Shown: one piece after another, positions 5,467 through 12,868 of the stretch
Position numbering within the stretch: position 1 is the stretch's first letter
Layout of the letters: each line of letters opens with the position of its first letter
Assembly: GCA_937901085.1 (NCBI GenBank)
Contig: CALCHQ010000057.1
Location: forward strand, 1 to 22,107
Reading direction: 5' to 3'
From: an uncultured Verrucomicrobiales bacterium
Lineage (GTDB): Bacteria > Verrucomicrobiota > Verrucomicrobiia > Verrucomicrobiales > Akkermansiaceae
DNA: 22,107 nt
Notes under the pieces: model-generated
The model's database searches: none
What the model saw: only the letters and a program-made list of their open reading frames with translations
Told to the model about the DNA's origin: nothing
Translations under genes and position numbers: made by a program

Positions 5467-7308
5467 ATGAAACGCCTGCTGATAGTCCTACTGGTAAGTA
5501 TGTGGAGCCTGCTGCTGCCGGCACAGGCTGGTGTGGCGCAGCTTCTGCAGCAAGAATCCGCGGTGAGCCCGGCGCGGATGAGTCCCCGTGCCAGAGCACT
5601 GCGTTTTCCGGCGCTGGCCGCCCTGCCAGCAGATACAGATTCGTTCCTCGCGCTCCGTGAGCTGGGGCAGATGGCCGATATTCTGGCAGGAACCGATTCT
5701 ACGTCGGGATTCCCGCTGGCGGGGCTGGGAAGCGGGCTGGAGAGTTTTGCCGTGGGCATGAGCGAGAGGGCGGTGCAGGATTTGCAGCGGCTCATGCCGC
5801 TCTTTCAGGTGCTGGCCGGCAGCCAGTCGGAGCTGCCGGAGCAATGGCTGCAGAAAGCACGCCCGGAGGCTGCTCGCGCCATTGTGGCTGGCCAGCGGGA
5901 ACAGCATCACCGCCTGGGCGAATGCCTGGTGGAGGCAACAAGGGATTTTCATCTGGCTCCCATCTACATGGTGCTGACCTGCAAGCCGGAGTCTGCCTCG
6001 CTGCTGCAGCAGCTTTCGGTGTTGCCGCTCATGGTGCCGGTGGAGGCTGATGGCCCGCTGGTGCTGATGGCGCGTGGTTCGAGCCGCGGCTTTTACCTGC
6101 GGGGGGATGCCTTTGACTTGAGCGCGGCGGAACTGCCCCCGGAGCAGGAGGAACAGCTGGCGCGCAATCTGCAGCAGGCGCGGCTGTATGTGATGGCCGA
6201 GGTCATTGGTAACAAGCTGGTGGTGGTGGTGTGCAGCCATCTGGATGAAGTGAAGCTGCCGTCGCGCGCGGCCGATTCCCTGCTGGGTACGGAGAAGATG
6301 GCCGCATTTGACGGGCTGATGCAGCGCGATGCGCTGGTACTCGGACACAGCAGCGCCGCTGTGGTGAATATGCGCGAGGTCATTAACCTCTGTGCCTATA
6401 CGGAGGGCGCTTCCTTTGTGCAGGCTGTTTTGGAGCGGCTGGGACGAGATAATGCCGCCATGCTGCCTGCGGTGGAGTCTGTCCGCTACTTGCAGCAGCA
6501 GTTGGCTGCTCTGAACCCGCAGAAGCAGGAAGCCGAGCAGCTGATGGTGTGGCGCGATGCCCAGGGACTCTGCCTGCAGCTGGAGACGGATGCCTGCGGG
6601 CAGTCGTTTGAGCCTGGTGCGCTGGTCTGCGGAAGCTGTGCCGATGCCCCGGAGACGGTGTTCTATGCCGAGGGGACGGCGCTGCGCGGCATACCCCGGC
6701 TGGATGTGCCGCGGGTGCTGCAGGAGGTGGCATGTGTGCAGCAGGCGTATCTGGCTACGCTGGAGCCGCAACATGCCCGGCCGGACAGCGGGGATGTGTG
6801 CGCGTGGCAGCAGGCTCTCCCGGCCTGGCAAAAGGCTTTTTCTGCGGCTCAGCAGGTGGCGGCTACGCTGGAGAATGGCGCTGCCCTGGTGCTGCGCGAG
6901 GTGGACGGAAATGTTCCCGGCAGCGTTTCGCTGCGCGCCGGAACGAGCGATGCCGCCGCTATGCAGGCGGGGTTGACCCAGTTGCGTGAGGGAATCGGCG
7001 CGTTGTGGGAGGAGGGCGCTGCGGTGCTGGAGGGCCTGCAGCTGCGGCAGGAGAAGGATGCCCTGTTGCTGACATCGGGGAACGGACAGCCGCTGGAGGC
7101 ATCGCCGGAGGCTACGCCTGTACCGGGCGGGCTGGTGTTCTCGCTGAATCTTCCGGCGCTGGCCCGAGTGTTGAAGCGCTCGGCATCGGACGCCGCCGGG
7201 GAAGTGGAGCAGCTGAGTGCCAGGGTGGAAGCGCTGCAAGGGTCGCTCAGCACGCAGGAGGGTAAGCTCCGCCTGCAGCTGCGCGTATTCCTGAAGAAGA
7301 ATCCTTGA
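5467..7308 (+). CDS. Exported protein of unknown function (613 residues)
   Basis: The protein starts with MKRLLIVLLVSMWSLLLPAQAG, a clear signal peptide with cleavage after AQA, so it should be periplasmic or outer-membrane associated. The mature part is Ala/Leu/Gln-rich, has no other membrane segment, and near the start reads LPADTDSFLALRELGQM. Similar openings occur in large exported proteins of the DUF3352 kind, but I cannot confirm membership. A Glu/Gln-rich stretch near the C-terminus (EVEQLSARVEALQGSL) could form a short coiled coil. An in-frame ATG at 5386 would add 27 residues encoded by the repeat arm and lies upstream of the promoter, so 5467 is preferred. The transglutaminase-like gene starts 9 bases after its stop, so the two are probably one operon. 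Function is unknown. Confidence 0.8.
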   Translation: MKRLLIVLLVSMWSLLLPAQAGVAQLLQQESAVSPARMSPRARALRFPALAALPADTDSFLALRELGQMADILAGTDSTSGFPLAGLGSGLESFAVGMSERAVQDLQRLMPLFQVLAGSQSELPEQWLQKARPEAARAIVAGQREQHHRLGECLVEATRDFHLAPIYMVLTCKPESASLLQQLSVLPLMVPVEADGPLVLMARGSSRGFYLRGDAFDLSAAELPPEQEEQLARNLQQARLYVMAEVIGNKLVVVVCSHLDEVKLPSRAADSLLGTEKMAAFDGLMQRDALVLGHSSAAVVNMREVINLCAYTEGASFVQAVLERLGRDNAAMLPAVESVRYLQQQLAALNPQKQEAEQLMVWRDAQGLCLQLETDACGQSFEPGALVCGSCADAPETVFYAEGTALRGIPRLDVPRVLQEVACVQQAYLATLEPQHARPDSGDVCAWQQALPAWQKAFSAAQQVAATLENGAALVLREVDGNVPGSVSLRAGTSDAAAMQAGLTQLREGIGALWEEGAAVLEGLQLRQEKDALLLTSGNGQPLEASPEATPVPGGLVFSLNLPALARVLKRSASDAAGEVEQLSARVEALQGSLSTQEGKLRLQLRVFLKKNP

Positions 7309-7317
7309 TGCCGTGCC

Positions 7318-9195
7318 ATGAAGATGAAGCATTTTCTTTCTTGCATTGCCTGTGCCTGCCTCCTGGGGGCGTGGGGGCTTTCTCCCGCTGCCGGTATGGC
7401 GTATGAAAAGGCTCGCATCATTGCGGGCGTCTCCAACGGGAGCAGCTGCGGCCCGCAGGTGGTGATTCCGGTCTGGGAACCGTTGAATGAGGCTGACCGC
7501 GAGTATGTCGGCCCGTTGGATGCCAAGAGAGGTGAGGCCTCTCTCGTGGCATCTCCGGCGACGGTCATCTGTTCGTATAAGGATTTGGTTGGCATCGTGC
7601 AGGGGATGGCCGCCTCGTTGAGCGAGGAACGCAAGGTGGAACTGAAAGGGCCCGACCTGACGATGGTGCGGAGCTGGCTGCCGAAAATCAATACATACAT
7701 TTTCGGCACGGCATCGATTCAGAAGCATCGCGGCGAGGTGGTGCTGAAGATGCAGTATACGGCCCGGAACCGTATCTGGGCGGCGTTTATGTTCCCGGCT
7801 CTGCGGGAGAAACTGTCGGAGGAGGATTCCAAGGCGCTGGATATTTGCGTGAACTGGATATGCAGCAATATCAGTGCCGAAATGCCGATTGGGCTGAAAA
7901 TCAAGAAGGTGCATGATACTCTCGTGGATTATTCTTCCTCGTCGCTGGATGAACATGATGCGCTGAGTGTGATTCTGAAAGGCGTGGGGTCAAGCCGGGC
8001 ATACGCCGAGGCCGCGCAGCTGCTGCTGAATCTGTTGTGTTTTGATTGCCGCCTGGTGCAGGGCAGTATGCAGCAGACGCATTACTGGAATCTGGTGCAG
8101 CTGGATAATGACTGGTTTCATCTGGATGTGTATGCGGATGAGGTCTACCTGCATTCCCGCGGGCGCATGTATGAGTATTGCCTGCTGACGGATAAGGAAA
8201 TGAGCGCCGACCACAAATGGGAATGCAACGGCCTGTATCCGACTACGCCGGAGACCTCCTCCGTCCGTTTTTATTTACGCAATGAATTGCGGCGTTCCTG
8301 GAAGCTCAGAAACGCGCACCGGGAGCGTTCGGAAGAGACGCCATCTGCCGGAAACCAGCAGCTGCGGGACGCGGGCAGGAGTGTTGTGAAACGAGACTGG
8401 CAGCAGCGCAATCCCTTTGCGTCGCTGAAACAGAAGCTTGGGAAGAGTCTCCCCACCCGGAAGGATAAGGAGGAAAAGGAGAAGGTGTATGTCTGTGTGT
8501 CGGCTGATTCGATTAACGATGCGCTCGATGACCGCCTGAAGAGTCTTAACGAGAAGCCTTTGAAGCTGAAATGCGATGCCGGTGTGGCGGGGTGGCGCAT
8601 GCGGCAGATGATTGCCCGGTCGGCCCTTGCGGAGTACGCCGGGGAATACAATGTGGTGTATGATGAGAGGGATGGGTCGATGACCATCGACTTCAAGTTC
8701 AGCCCGTACCGGCGTGTGCTGGCCGCTGCGCGGGATAAGGAACTGGAAGCAAAGCTCCCGGCTGCGGAGCAGGACGCGGTGAAGAAGTGCCGGAGCTATG
8801 TGCAGGCTTATGCCCACAAATGGAAAAACAGGCAGCAGAAGGTGAAGGCTGTTTATATGCCGCTCATTGCCCCGCAGAAGCTGGTTCCCCATGGCGCTGT
8901 TTCGACGGAGGATATTCAGCCGACCGGCCCTTGCCATCCCCTGGATGCCGCTCAGAGCCTGTATGTCATCTGCCACTTGATGGATGTGCCGTGCCGGATG
9001 GTTCACGGCCGCACCAGCGAGGAGTATCACAGCTGGAACCTGGTGCAGACGGATAAGGATGCCTGGTATCACGCCGACCCGGCTTCCGATGCCGAACAGA
9101 AGATTACCTACGAACACCTGTGCCAGTATCTCCTGGTCCCCGATGATAAAATGAAGAAAACCCACGCCTGGGATGCCTCGGAGTTCGAGGATTAG
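7318..9195 (+). CDS. Exported protein with two transglutaminase-like domains
   Basis: This 625-residue protein has an N-terminal signal peptide (about residues 1-26). Two segments match the transglutaminase/protease-like fold. Domain 1 (about 205-300) has S226 where the catalytic cysteine is expected (SSRAYAEAA), then H255 in THYWNLVQ and D270 in WFHLDV. Domain 2 (about 515-620) has C539 (GPCHPLDAAQ), H571 in YHSWNLVQ and D587 in WYHADP, a complete Cys-His-Asp set. The linker (about 320-400) is charged and rich in Lys/Arg/Glu. Domain 1 therefore looks catalytically altered and domain 2 potentially active. Such proteins act as proteases, amidases or crosslinkers on peptides or the cell wall; the substrate here is unknown. 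It follows the 613-residue exported protein by 9 bases and is closed by a terminator. The domain call is by motif only. Confidence 0.78.
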   Translation: MKMKHFLSCIACACLLGAWGLSPAAGMAYEKARIIAGVSNGSSCGPQVVIPVWEPLNEADREYVGPLDAKRGEASLVASPATVICSYKDLVGIVQGMAASLSEERKVELKGPDLTMVRSWLPKINTYIFGTASIQKHRGEVVLKMQYTARNRIWAAFMFPALREKLSEEDSKALDICVNWICSNISAEMPIGLKIKKVHDTLVDYSSSSLDEHDALSVILKGVGSSRAYAEAAQLLLNLLCFDCRLVQGSMQQTHYWNLVQLDNDWFHLDVYADEVYLHSRGRMYEYCLLTDKEMSADHKWECNGLYPTTPETSSVRFYLRNELRRSWKLRNAHRERSEETPSAGNQQLRDAGRSVVKRDWQQRNPFASLKQKLGKSLPTRKDKEEKEKVYVCVSADSINDALDDRLKSLNEKPLKLKCDAGVAGWRMRQMIARSALAEYAGEYNVVYDERDGSMTIDFKFSPYRRVLAAARDKELEAKLPAAEQDAVKKCRSYVQAYAHKWKNRQQKVKAVYMPLIAPQKLVPHGAVSTEDIQPTGPCHPLDAAQSLYVICHLMDVPCRMVHGRTSEEYHSWNLVQTDKDAWYHADPASDAEQKITYEHLCQYLLVPDDKMKKTHAWDASEFED

Positions 9196-9262
9196 TGGAA
9201 TTACGAATTACTAGCGAATTCCTATTGCTTTGGTGTGCGGGAGTCGCCGGACTTTTAATGAA

Positions 9263-9297
9263 GAATCCCCGCTGTGGGGCGGGGATTCGTTTTTTTT
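9263..9297 (+). terminator. Terminator after the transglutaminase-like gene
   Basis: A perfect 10-bp stem GAATCCCCGC/GCGGGGATTC (9263-9272 with 9279-9288) with a 6-base loop is followed by G and eight T's. It lies between convergent genes. Confidence 0.9.
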
Positions 9298-9304
9298 CTT
9301 TGTT

Positions 9305-9580
9305 TTACTTGTTGGCGGGTACGGGCTGGATGGCGGGTTCTTCTTCGATGCCGCTCTTGAAGCGTTCAAAAACTCCCCGCGGGTCTTCCGGCGTGCGCTT
9401 CAGCGCGTCGAAAATCTTATCTCTCATTTCCACGGCTGCCTTGAATGCGGCTTCCTCGCTTCCGTACTGGCGGTCAGAGAAATACTTGGTGAATTGATTC
9501 CACTTGCGGCAGATACTGAGTCTCCACCCCTGGAAGGAGGTGGTCTCGTAGGTATATCGGGTAATATTACGTTGGGTCAT
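9305..9580 (-). CDS. Small AP2-like DNA-binding protein (tentative)
   Basis: This 91-residue basic protein has the core pattern GWRLSICRKWNQFTKYFSD followed by YGSEEAAFKAAVEMRDKI. The order, two aromatic beta-strands then FxD, YGxxExA and an amphipathic helix ending in RD, resembles the AP2/integrase-N-terminal-type DNA-binding fold found in small bacterial and phage proteins. No partner gene lies beside it. It has its own promoter, and an inverted repeat surrounds that promoter's -10 box, which suggests self-regulation (inference). Residues 62-91 are a charged tail ending in Pro-rich sequence. The fold assignment is from pattern memory and could be wrong. The alternative is an uncharacterised small protein. 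Confidence 0.62.
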   Translation of the reverse strand: MTQRNITRYTYETTSFQGWRLSICRKWNQFTKYFSDRQYGSEEAAFKAAVEMRDKIFDALKRTPEDPRGVFERFKSGIEEEPAIQPVPANK

Positions 9581-9596
9581 ATTGTAGTTGCCGGGT

Positions 9597-9635
9597 TAGT
9601 ACCGGATGCGCCTATACTGCCACATCCTGGTACTA
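9597..9635. promoter_or_regulatory. Inverted repeat around the -10 box of the AP2-like gene
   Basis: TAGTACCGGATG (9597-9608) pairs with CATCC-T-GGTACTA (9623-9635), a 12-bp stem with one bulged base. The 14-base loop holds the -10 hexamer of the minus-strand promoter. It could be an operator in DNA or a hairpin at the 5' end of the transcript. Confidence 0.6.
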
Positions 9636-9642
9636 GTGACAA
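9614..9642 (-). promoter_or_regulatory. Promoter of the AP2-like gene
   Basis: On the minus strand, TTGTCA (9637-9642), 17 bases, CAGTAT (9614-9619). The -10 is weak (3 of 6) but keeps the essential second A and last T. The start would be near 9607, giving a leader of about 27 bases. Confidence 0.45.
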
Positions 9643-9693
9643 TCTAATTTGCTAAATGTTCGAATTCGTTTTGAAAATTATTAGGTTACGATA

Positions 9694-9727
9694 CAAAAAA
9701 ATGGAGCTGCCGTTCCGGCAGCTCCAT
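9694..9727 (-). terminator. Terminator of pfp
   Basis: A 12-bp perfect stem ATGGAGCTGCCG/CGGCAGCTCCAT (9701-9712 with 9716-9727) with a 3-base loop is followed on the minus strand by seven T's (9694-9700). Confidence 0.92.
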
Positions 9728-9753
9728 GTAAGAAGCAGGGAATGTACCCGGAC

Positions 9754-11007
9754 TTAGCAGCAGGGCTGGGCAAGAATCTTGCGCAGACGGGCAAAGCGGG
9801 GCAGGGATTCGGCGGTCTTCATGCCGGTAGCACCCTGGATGAGGGGCAGGGCATAGTCGATGAAGGCCATTTCCACGTTGTTGCCGGCGGCGTTGATCCA
9901 TTCGCGGGGAACCTTGCGCTCGAAGTTAGCGACGCTGGCCAGGGGCAGGAGCTTCATCTCGCACTTGTAGTTGCCTTCCTCGTCGGTGGTGCGCTCGAAA
10001 GCGGGCATCTTGTCGGTATCACCAGCCACGGCAGCCTCCACAGCGGTCTTACCGGCAAGGTAGGCTTCGTGAGCGTCGGTGGCAGAACCCAGGTGCGTGG
10101 CGCAGCGCTGCAGCAGGGAGGGTTCGATGGCGCGAACCTTGGCGCTGGTCACGCGGGCACGCACGATTTCAGCGAGCTTGTTGGCCAGGCCACCCAGCTG
10201 GGCGTGGCCGAAGCCGTCGTTGCTGTTGGTCTTGGCTTCGGAGATGAAGTTGCCGTCCTTGTCGTGGATGCCTTCGGAAACCACCACGAGGCACTTGCCG
10301 GTGGCGTTGTAGATCTTCTCCACGTCGCACAGGAAGCTTTCCATGTCGAAGTCAACTTCGGGGAGGTAGATGAGGTCGGGACCAGCACCGGCGTAGGTGG
10401 CCAGGGCAGAGGCGGCGGTGAGCCAGCCGGCGTGGCGACCCATGACTTCAATGATGGTGACCATGCCGGTGTCGTAGCAGCAGGCATCGTGCTTCACTTC
10501 CATGACGGAGGTGGCGATGTACTTGGCAGCAGAGGCGAAGCCGGGGCAGTGGTCAGTACCGAAGAGGTCGTTGTCGATGGTCTTGGGAATGCCCATCACG
10601 CGGCATTCGTAGCCGCTCTTTTCCATGAACTTGGAAATCTTGTTGCAGGTGTCCATGGAGTCGTTACCGCCGTTGTAGAAGAAGTAGCGCACGTCGAACT
10701 TCTTGAAAGTCTCCAGAAGTTTCTCGTAGTCGGTGGGATCCACATCCGGGTTCTTCATCTTGTAGCGGCAGGTACCCAGGGCAGAGGAGGGGGTGAACTT
10801 CAGCAGTTCAAGCTCCACCGGGTCTTCCATGCCCATGTCGTAAAGCTTGCCGTCCAGCACGCCACGGATACCGTTGGCGGCACCCAGCACGCGGGTAATC
10901 TGAGGAGCGTTGAGAGCGGTCTGGATAGCACCCAGGACGCTGGCGTTAATCACAGCGGTAGGACCGCCGGACTGACCGATGATGCATGCACCTTTGAGTT
11001 CGTTCAT
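9754..11007 (-). CDS. pfp: PPi-dependent 6-phosphofructokinase
   Basis: This 417-residue cytoplasmic enzyme phosphorylates fructose 6-phosphate to the 1,6-bisphosphate, using pyrophosphate and reversibly, so it can serve both glycolysis and gluconeogenesis. The N-terminus has the phosphate-binding GQSGGPTAVIN. GGNDSMDT (113-120) carries Asp116 where ATP-dependent enzymes have Gly, the residue known to exclude ATP. PKTIDND (141-147) has Lys142 where ATP enzymes have Gly. D145 is the catalytic base by family analogy, and MGRHAGWL contacts the substrate. N115 replaces the first Asp of the more common GGDDS. It is a single-gene unit with a good promoter at 11101-11129, a structured leader of about 87 bases, and a terminator. 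ATP use is unlikely given the two diagnostic residues. Confidence 0.94.
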   Translation of the reverse strand: MNELKGACIIGQSGGPTAVINASVLGAIQTALNAPQITRVLGAANGIRGVLDGKLYDMGMEDPVELELLKFTPSSALGTCRYKMKNPDVDPTDYEKLLETFKKFDVRYFFYNGGNDSMDTCNKISKFMEKSGYECRVMGIPKTIDNDLFGTDHCPGFASAAKYIATSVMEVKHDACCYDTGMVTIIEVMGRHAGWLTAASALATYAGAGPDLIYLPEVDFDMESFLCDVEKIYNATGKCLVVVSEGIHDKDGNFISEAKTNSNDGFGHAQLGGLANKLAEIVRARVTSAKVRAIEPSLLQRCATHLGSATDAHEAYLAGKTAVEAAVAGDTDKMPAFERTTDEEGNYKCEMKLLPLASVANFERKVPREWINAAGNNVEMAFIDYALPLIQGATGMKTAESLPRFARLRKILAQPCC

Positions 11008-11045
11008 GATATGAAGAATGTGTAGATGTATTTCTTGTTGTTCTT

Positions 11046-11093
11046 GTTCCCTCCGCGATCTTGTCTGGCCGAGGGAACGGCCGCCAACGGCGG
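11046..11093 (-). other. Structured 5' leader of pfp
   Basis: The predicted leader RNA begins with a CCGCC/GGCGG hairpin (11081-11093), followed by GTTCCCTC/GAGGGAAC (11071-11078 with 11046-11053), an 8-bp stem with a 17-base loop. The remaining 38 bases up to the ATG are A-rich and unstructured. No known riboswitch class is recognised. Confidence 0.45.
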
Positions 11094-11100
11094 GCGCGCT

Positions 11101-11129
11101 ATTCTACTCTTATTGTTGCCGTTTTGCAA
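11101..11129 (-). promoter_or_regulatory. Promoter of pfp
   Basis: On the minus strand, TTGCAA (11124-11129), 17 bases, TAGAAT (11101-11106), followed by a GC-rich discriminator. Confidence 0.7.
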
Positions 11130-11199
11130 GCAAAATAACCGGTAGCGCAAAAAATATGACTGCATCTGAGACTGCATCTGCAGACCGGTGTCGGAGACG

Positions 11200-11233
11200 A
11201 AAAAAGCTGCAACGCAGAGGTTGCAGCTTTTTT
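11200..11233 (-). terminator. Terminator of tRNA-Ser
   Basis: A 14-bp perfect stem AAAAAAGCTGCAAC/GTTGCAGCTTTTTT (11200-11213 with 11220-11233) with a 6-base loop starts one base after the tRNA 3' end. Its T-run on the minus strand makes it the tRNA terminator; the symmetry allows function in both directions. Confidence 0.9.
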
Positions 11234-11234
11234 A

Positions 11235-11322
11235 CGGACAGGGAGGGATTCGAACCCTCGGTACGCTTTTGACGTACACACGATTTCCAATCGTGCTCTT
11301 TCGACCACTCAGACACCTGCCC
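11235..11322 (-). tRNA. tRNA-Ser (anticodon GGA)
   Basis: The minus strand gives an 88-nt type II tRNA: acceptor GGGCAGG/CCTGTCC (one G-U), anticodon stem CACGA/TCGTG with loop TTGGAAA, a long variable arm with GTACG/CGTAC pairing, T-stem GAGGG/CCCTC with TTCGAAT loop, and discriminator G73, the serine identity base. Anticodon GGA reads UCC and UCU. CCA is not encoded. Confidence 0.95.
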
Positions 11323-11360
11323 ATGCTTGGCATGAACCCTTGGTGAAGGGGTGCGGCGGG

Positions 11361-11389
11361 AATATACACGAAAAAATCAGAGCTTGCAA
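11361..11389 (-). promoter_or_regulatory. Promoter of tRNA-Ser
   Basis: On the minus strand, TTGCAA (11384-11389), 17 bases, TATATT (11361-11366). The spacer end TTCGTG and the bases after the -10 (CCCGCCGCACC) match the tRNA-Val promoter closely. The -35 lies in a palindrome AGCTTGCAAGCT. Confidence 0.75.
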
Positions 11390-11421
11390 GCTAATTCTTG
11401 TAAAAAAGATGATTTTTTGTA

Positions 11422-12330
11422 TCAGGAGAGCTTCTGCGTGACCTTGAAGTGCAGCTTGGCGACATCCTGGAGGCGTTCCCGGCCATGGGTGGCCACAAAG
11501 TGTTGCGCCGCGCGGGTGACATGGGGGGCGCAGCCCAGCGGCATGGGGCATTGGCTGGCTTCGGCGGTCTGCTGCATCCATTGCACAAAGCGGGCGCGCG
11601 CCAAGATGGAGGCGGCGGCCACGGCGACATCGCTTTCCGCCTTGGTGCGTTGTTCGAGTTGCACCGGGATATGGCGCTGCCCCAAGGCCCGTTTGAGTAC
11701 CCATTCGTTGGCAAACTGGTCGCTGAGGGCGCGGGGGCAGGCGGGTACTTTTTCGTGCAGCGCAGCAATGACGCGCGCGTGCCCCCAGGCCAGAAGCCGG
11801 TTGAGGTTGCCCATTTCGGCGTAAAGTTCGTTATAGCGGCGGGGACCGATGCAGATAACTTCGTACACCACCCCGGCTGTCTTCTTGATTTTTTCGGCAA
11901 GGGTGTGAATCTTCCTGTCGTCGGGAATGGATTTGCTGTCCTTGCAGCCCAGTCGCACCAGTTCGGTGGCGCAGCGTTCATCGGTGTAGACCCCAGCCAC
12001 CACCAGAGGGCCGAAGTAATCGCCCTTGCCGCTTTCGTCCACCCCGAAGTGCGGAGTGGTGTCCACCAGAGCGGGCAGGGTGGAGCTGAGCGAAGGAGCT
12101 TTTTCTTCCGGCTGGAGTTGAAGTACGTTTTTCAGAAAATCATCCGCTCCCCGACCCTGAATCAGCAGCCTGCCCTTTTTAGGATAATAGGCCACATTGA
12201 CACTCTCACTCTCGTAGCAGTAATCGGCGTAATCCCGCGTAGTTATGCGGAATTCTGGAGTTGACTCTAGCTTTTTCCGGAGCGTATCGGCTTCGGGTTT
12301 GGTGAGCTGGATGCTGTACTGATTGGCCAT
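11422..12330 (-). CDS. rnhC: Ribonuclease HIII
   Basis: This 302-residue cytoplasmic endonuclease cuts the RNA strand of RNA-DNA hybrids, which form at R-loops and replication primers. Residues 1-85 (MANQYSIQLTKPEADTLRKK...) fit the TBP-like substrate-binding domain that separates HIII from HII. The catalytic domain opens with GVDESGKGDYFGPLVVA (D98, E99). Later acidic residues are D204 in SDQF and E232 in KAESDVAVAAASILAR; assigning these as the third and fourth metal ligands is by family analogy. CKDSKS (129-134) is another conserved block. The frame stays open to an ATG at 12369, but that codon overlaps the -35 box of a promoter at 12341-12369. The ATG at 12330, which begins the family-type N-terminus, is therefore chosen. 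Confidence 0.92.
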   Translation of the reverse strand: MANQYSIQLTKPEADTLRKKLESTPEFRITTRDYADYCYESESVNVAYYPKKGRLLIQGRGADDFLKNVLQLQPEEKAPSLSSTLPALVDTTPHFGVDESGKGDYFGPLVVAGVYTDERCATELVRLGCKDSKSIPDDRKIHTLAEKIKKTAGVVYEVICIGPRRYNELYAEMGNLNRLLAWGHARVIAALHEKVPACPRALSDQFANEWVLKRALGQRHIPVQLEQRTKAESDVAVAAASILARARFVQWMQQTAEASQCPMPLGCAPHVTRAAQHFVATHGRERLQDVAKLHFKVTQKLS

Positions 12331-12340
12331 GTCTGGCACT

Positions 12341-12369
12341 AGAATGAGGTGAATTTGCGGATGCGTCAA
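12341..12369 (-). promoter_or_regulatory. Promoter of rnhC
   Basis: On the minus strand, TTGACG (12364-12369), 17 bases, CATTCT (12341-12346). The -10 ends 10 bases before the ATG at 12330, so the leader would be only about 3-4 bases. The weak -10 suggests low expression. Confidence 0.5.
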
Positions 12370-12441
12370 CCTAAAACGGCAGAATTTGGTGTAAAAAACT
12401 CCTTTGTGACGCAGAAAAAGCGGATTTTTGTCACTTTAGGC

Positions 12442-12470
12442 GAGACAAAAAGATTTTTTTGGTCTACAAT
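12442..12470 (+). promoter_or_regulatory. Promoter of the HU gene
   Basis: GAGACA (12442-12447), 17 bases, TACAAT (12465-12470). The predicted leader of about 25 bases has a T/A-rich end and no Shine-Dalgarno. Confidence 0.55.
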
Positions 12471-12502
12471 GTGCCCGGCTTTTCAACAAAGCAATTTTTA
12501 TT

Positions 12503-12805
12503 ATGGCAAATACGATTACTAAGAGAGAGCTTGTAAACAAGGTATGCGCTGAACTCGACAACGGTTTCACGCAGAACGAGGTGCTTGACATCATCCAGAA
12601 GACGATCGAACTGATTACCGACGCTCTGGGTAAGGGTGATCGCGTTGTGCTGCGCAACTTCGGCACTTTCACTGTGAAGGAAGTGAAGCCCAAGGTTGGC
12701 CGCAACCCCAAGGACCCCGCCAAGAACGTTCCGATTCCCGCCCGCTCGGTGGTGAAGTTCAAGGTTGGTAAGAACCTGAAGGAAGCCGCTGCCAAGGTTT
12801 CCTGA
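12503..12805 (+). CDS. HU-family DNA-binding protein
   Basis: This 100-residue nucleoid protein bends and compacts DNA as a dimer. It has the whole HU/IHF fold: N-terminal helices (ITKRELVNKVCAELDN, TQNEVLDIIQKTIELI), then GDRVVLRNFGTFTVKEVKPKV, the beta arm with GRNPKDPAKNVPIPARSVVKFK, and a C-terminal helix ending KEAAAKVS. GRNP and the arm-tip Pro (NVPIP) are the DNA-intercalating region. The sequence cannot separate HU from IHF-type use, so no symbol is given. It has its own promoter and a hairpin downstream. The divergent neighbour is RNase HIII. Confidence 0.94.
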   Translation: MANTITKRELVNKVCAELDNGFTQNEVLDIIQKTIELITDALGKGDRVVLRNFGTFTVKEVKPKVGRNPKDPAKNVPIPARSVVKFKVGKNLKEAAAKVS

Positions 12806-12838
12806 ATCAGCTTCCCCGCACATATGTGCTAGCGAACG

Positions 12839-12868
12839 AGGACGCATCTATCACCATAGACGCGTCCT
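12839..12868 (+). terminator. Hairpin between the HU gene and hisG
   Basis: AGGACGC-A-TCTAT and ATAGA-C-GCGTCCT pair over 12 of 13 positions with a CACC loop. Only a broken T-run (TTGTTCT) follows, so termination may be partial and some read-through into the his operon is possible. There is no His-rich leader peptide beside it, so it does not look like a histidine attenuator. Confidence 0.6.

Noticed and set aside
5488..7956. 822-residue open frame on the minus strand
   Set aside because: It runs antisense across two signal-peptide genes, has Arg/His/Gln-rich shadow composition and shows no motif.
9197..9222. Imperfect palindrome GGAATT...AATTCC after the transglutaminase-like gene
   Set aside because: It is AT-rich and interrupted, and the strong terminator follows at 9263. 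It is too weak to call a separate feature.
9742..11025. 427-residue open frame on the plus strand
   Set aside because: It is antisense to pfp, with a Gly/Val/His-rich translation lacking motifs, whereas pfp has clear catalytic motifs.
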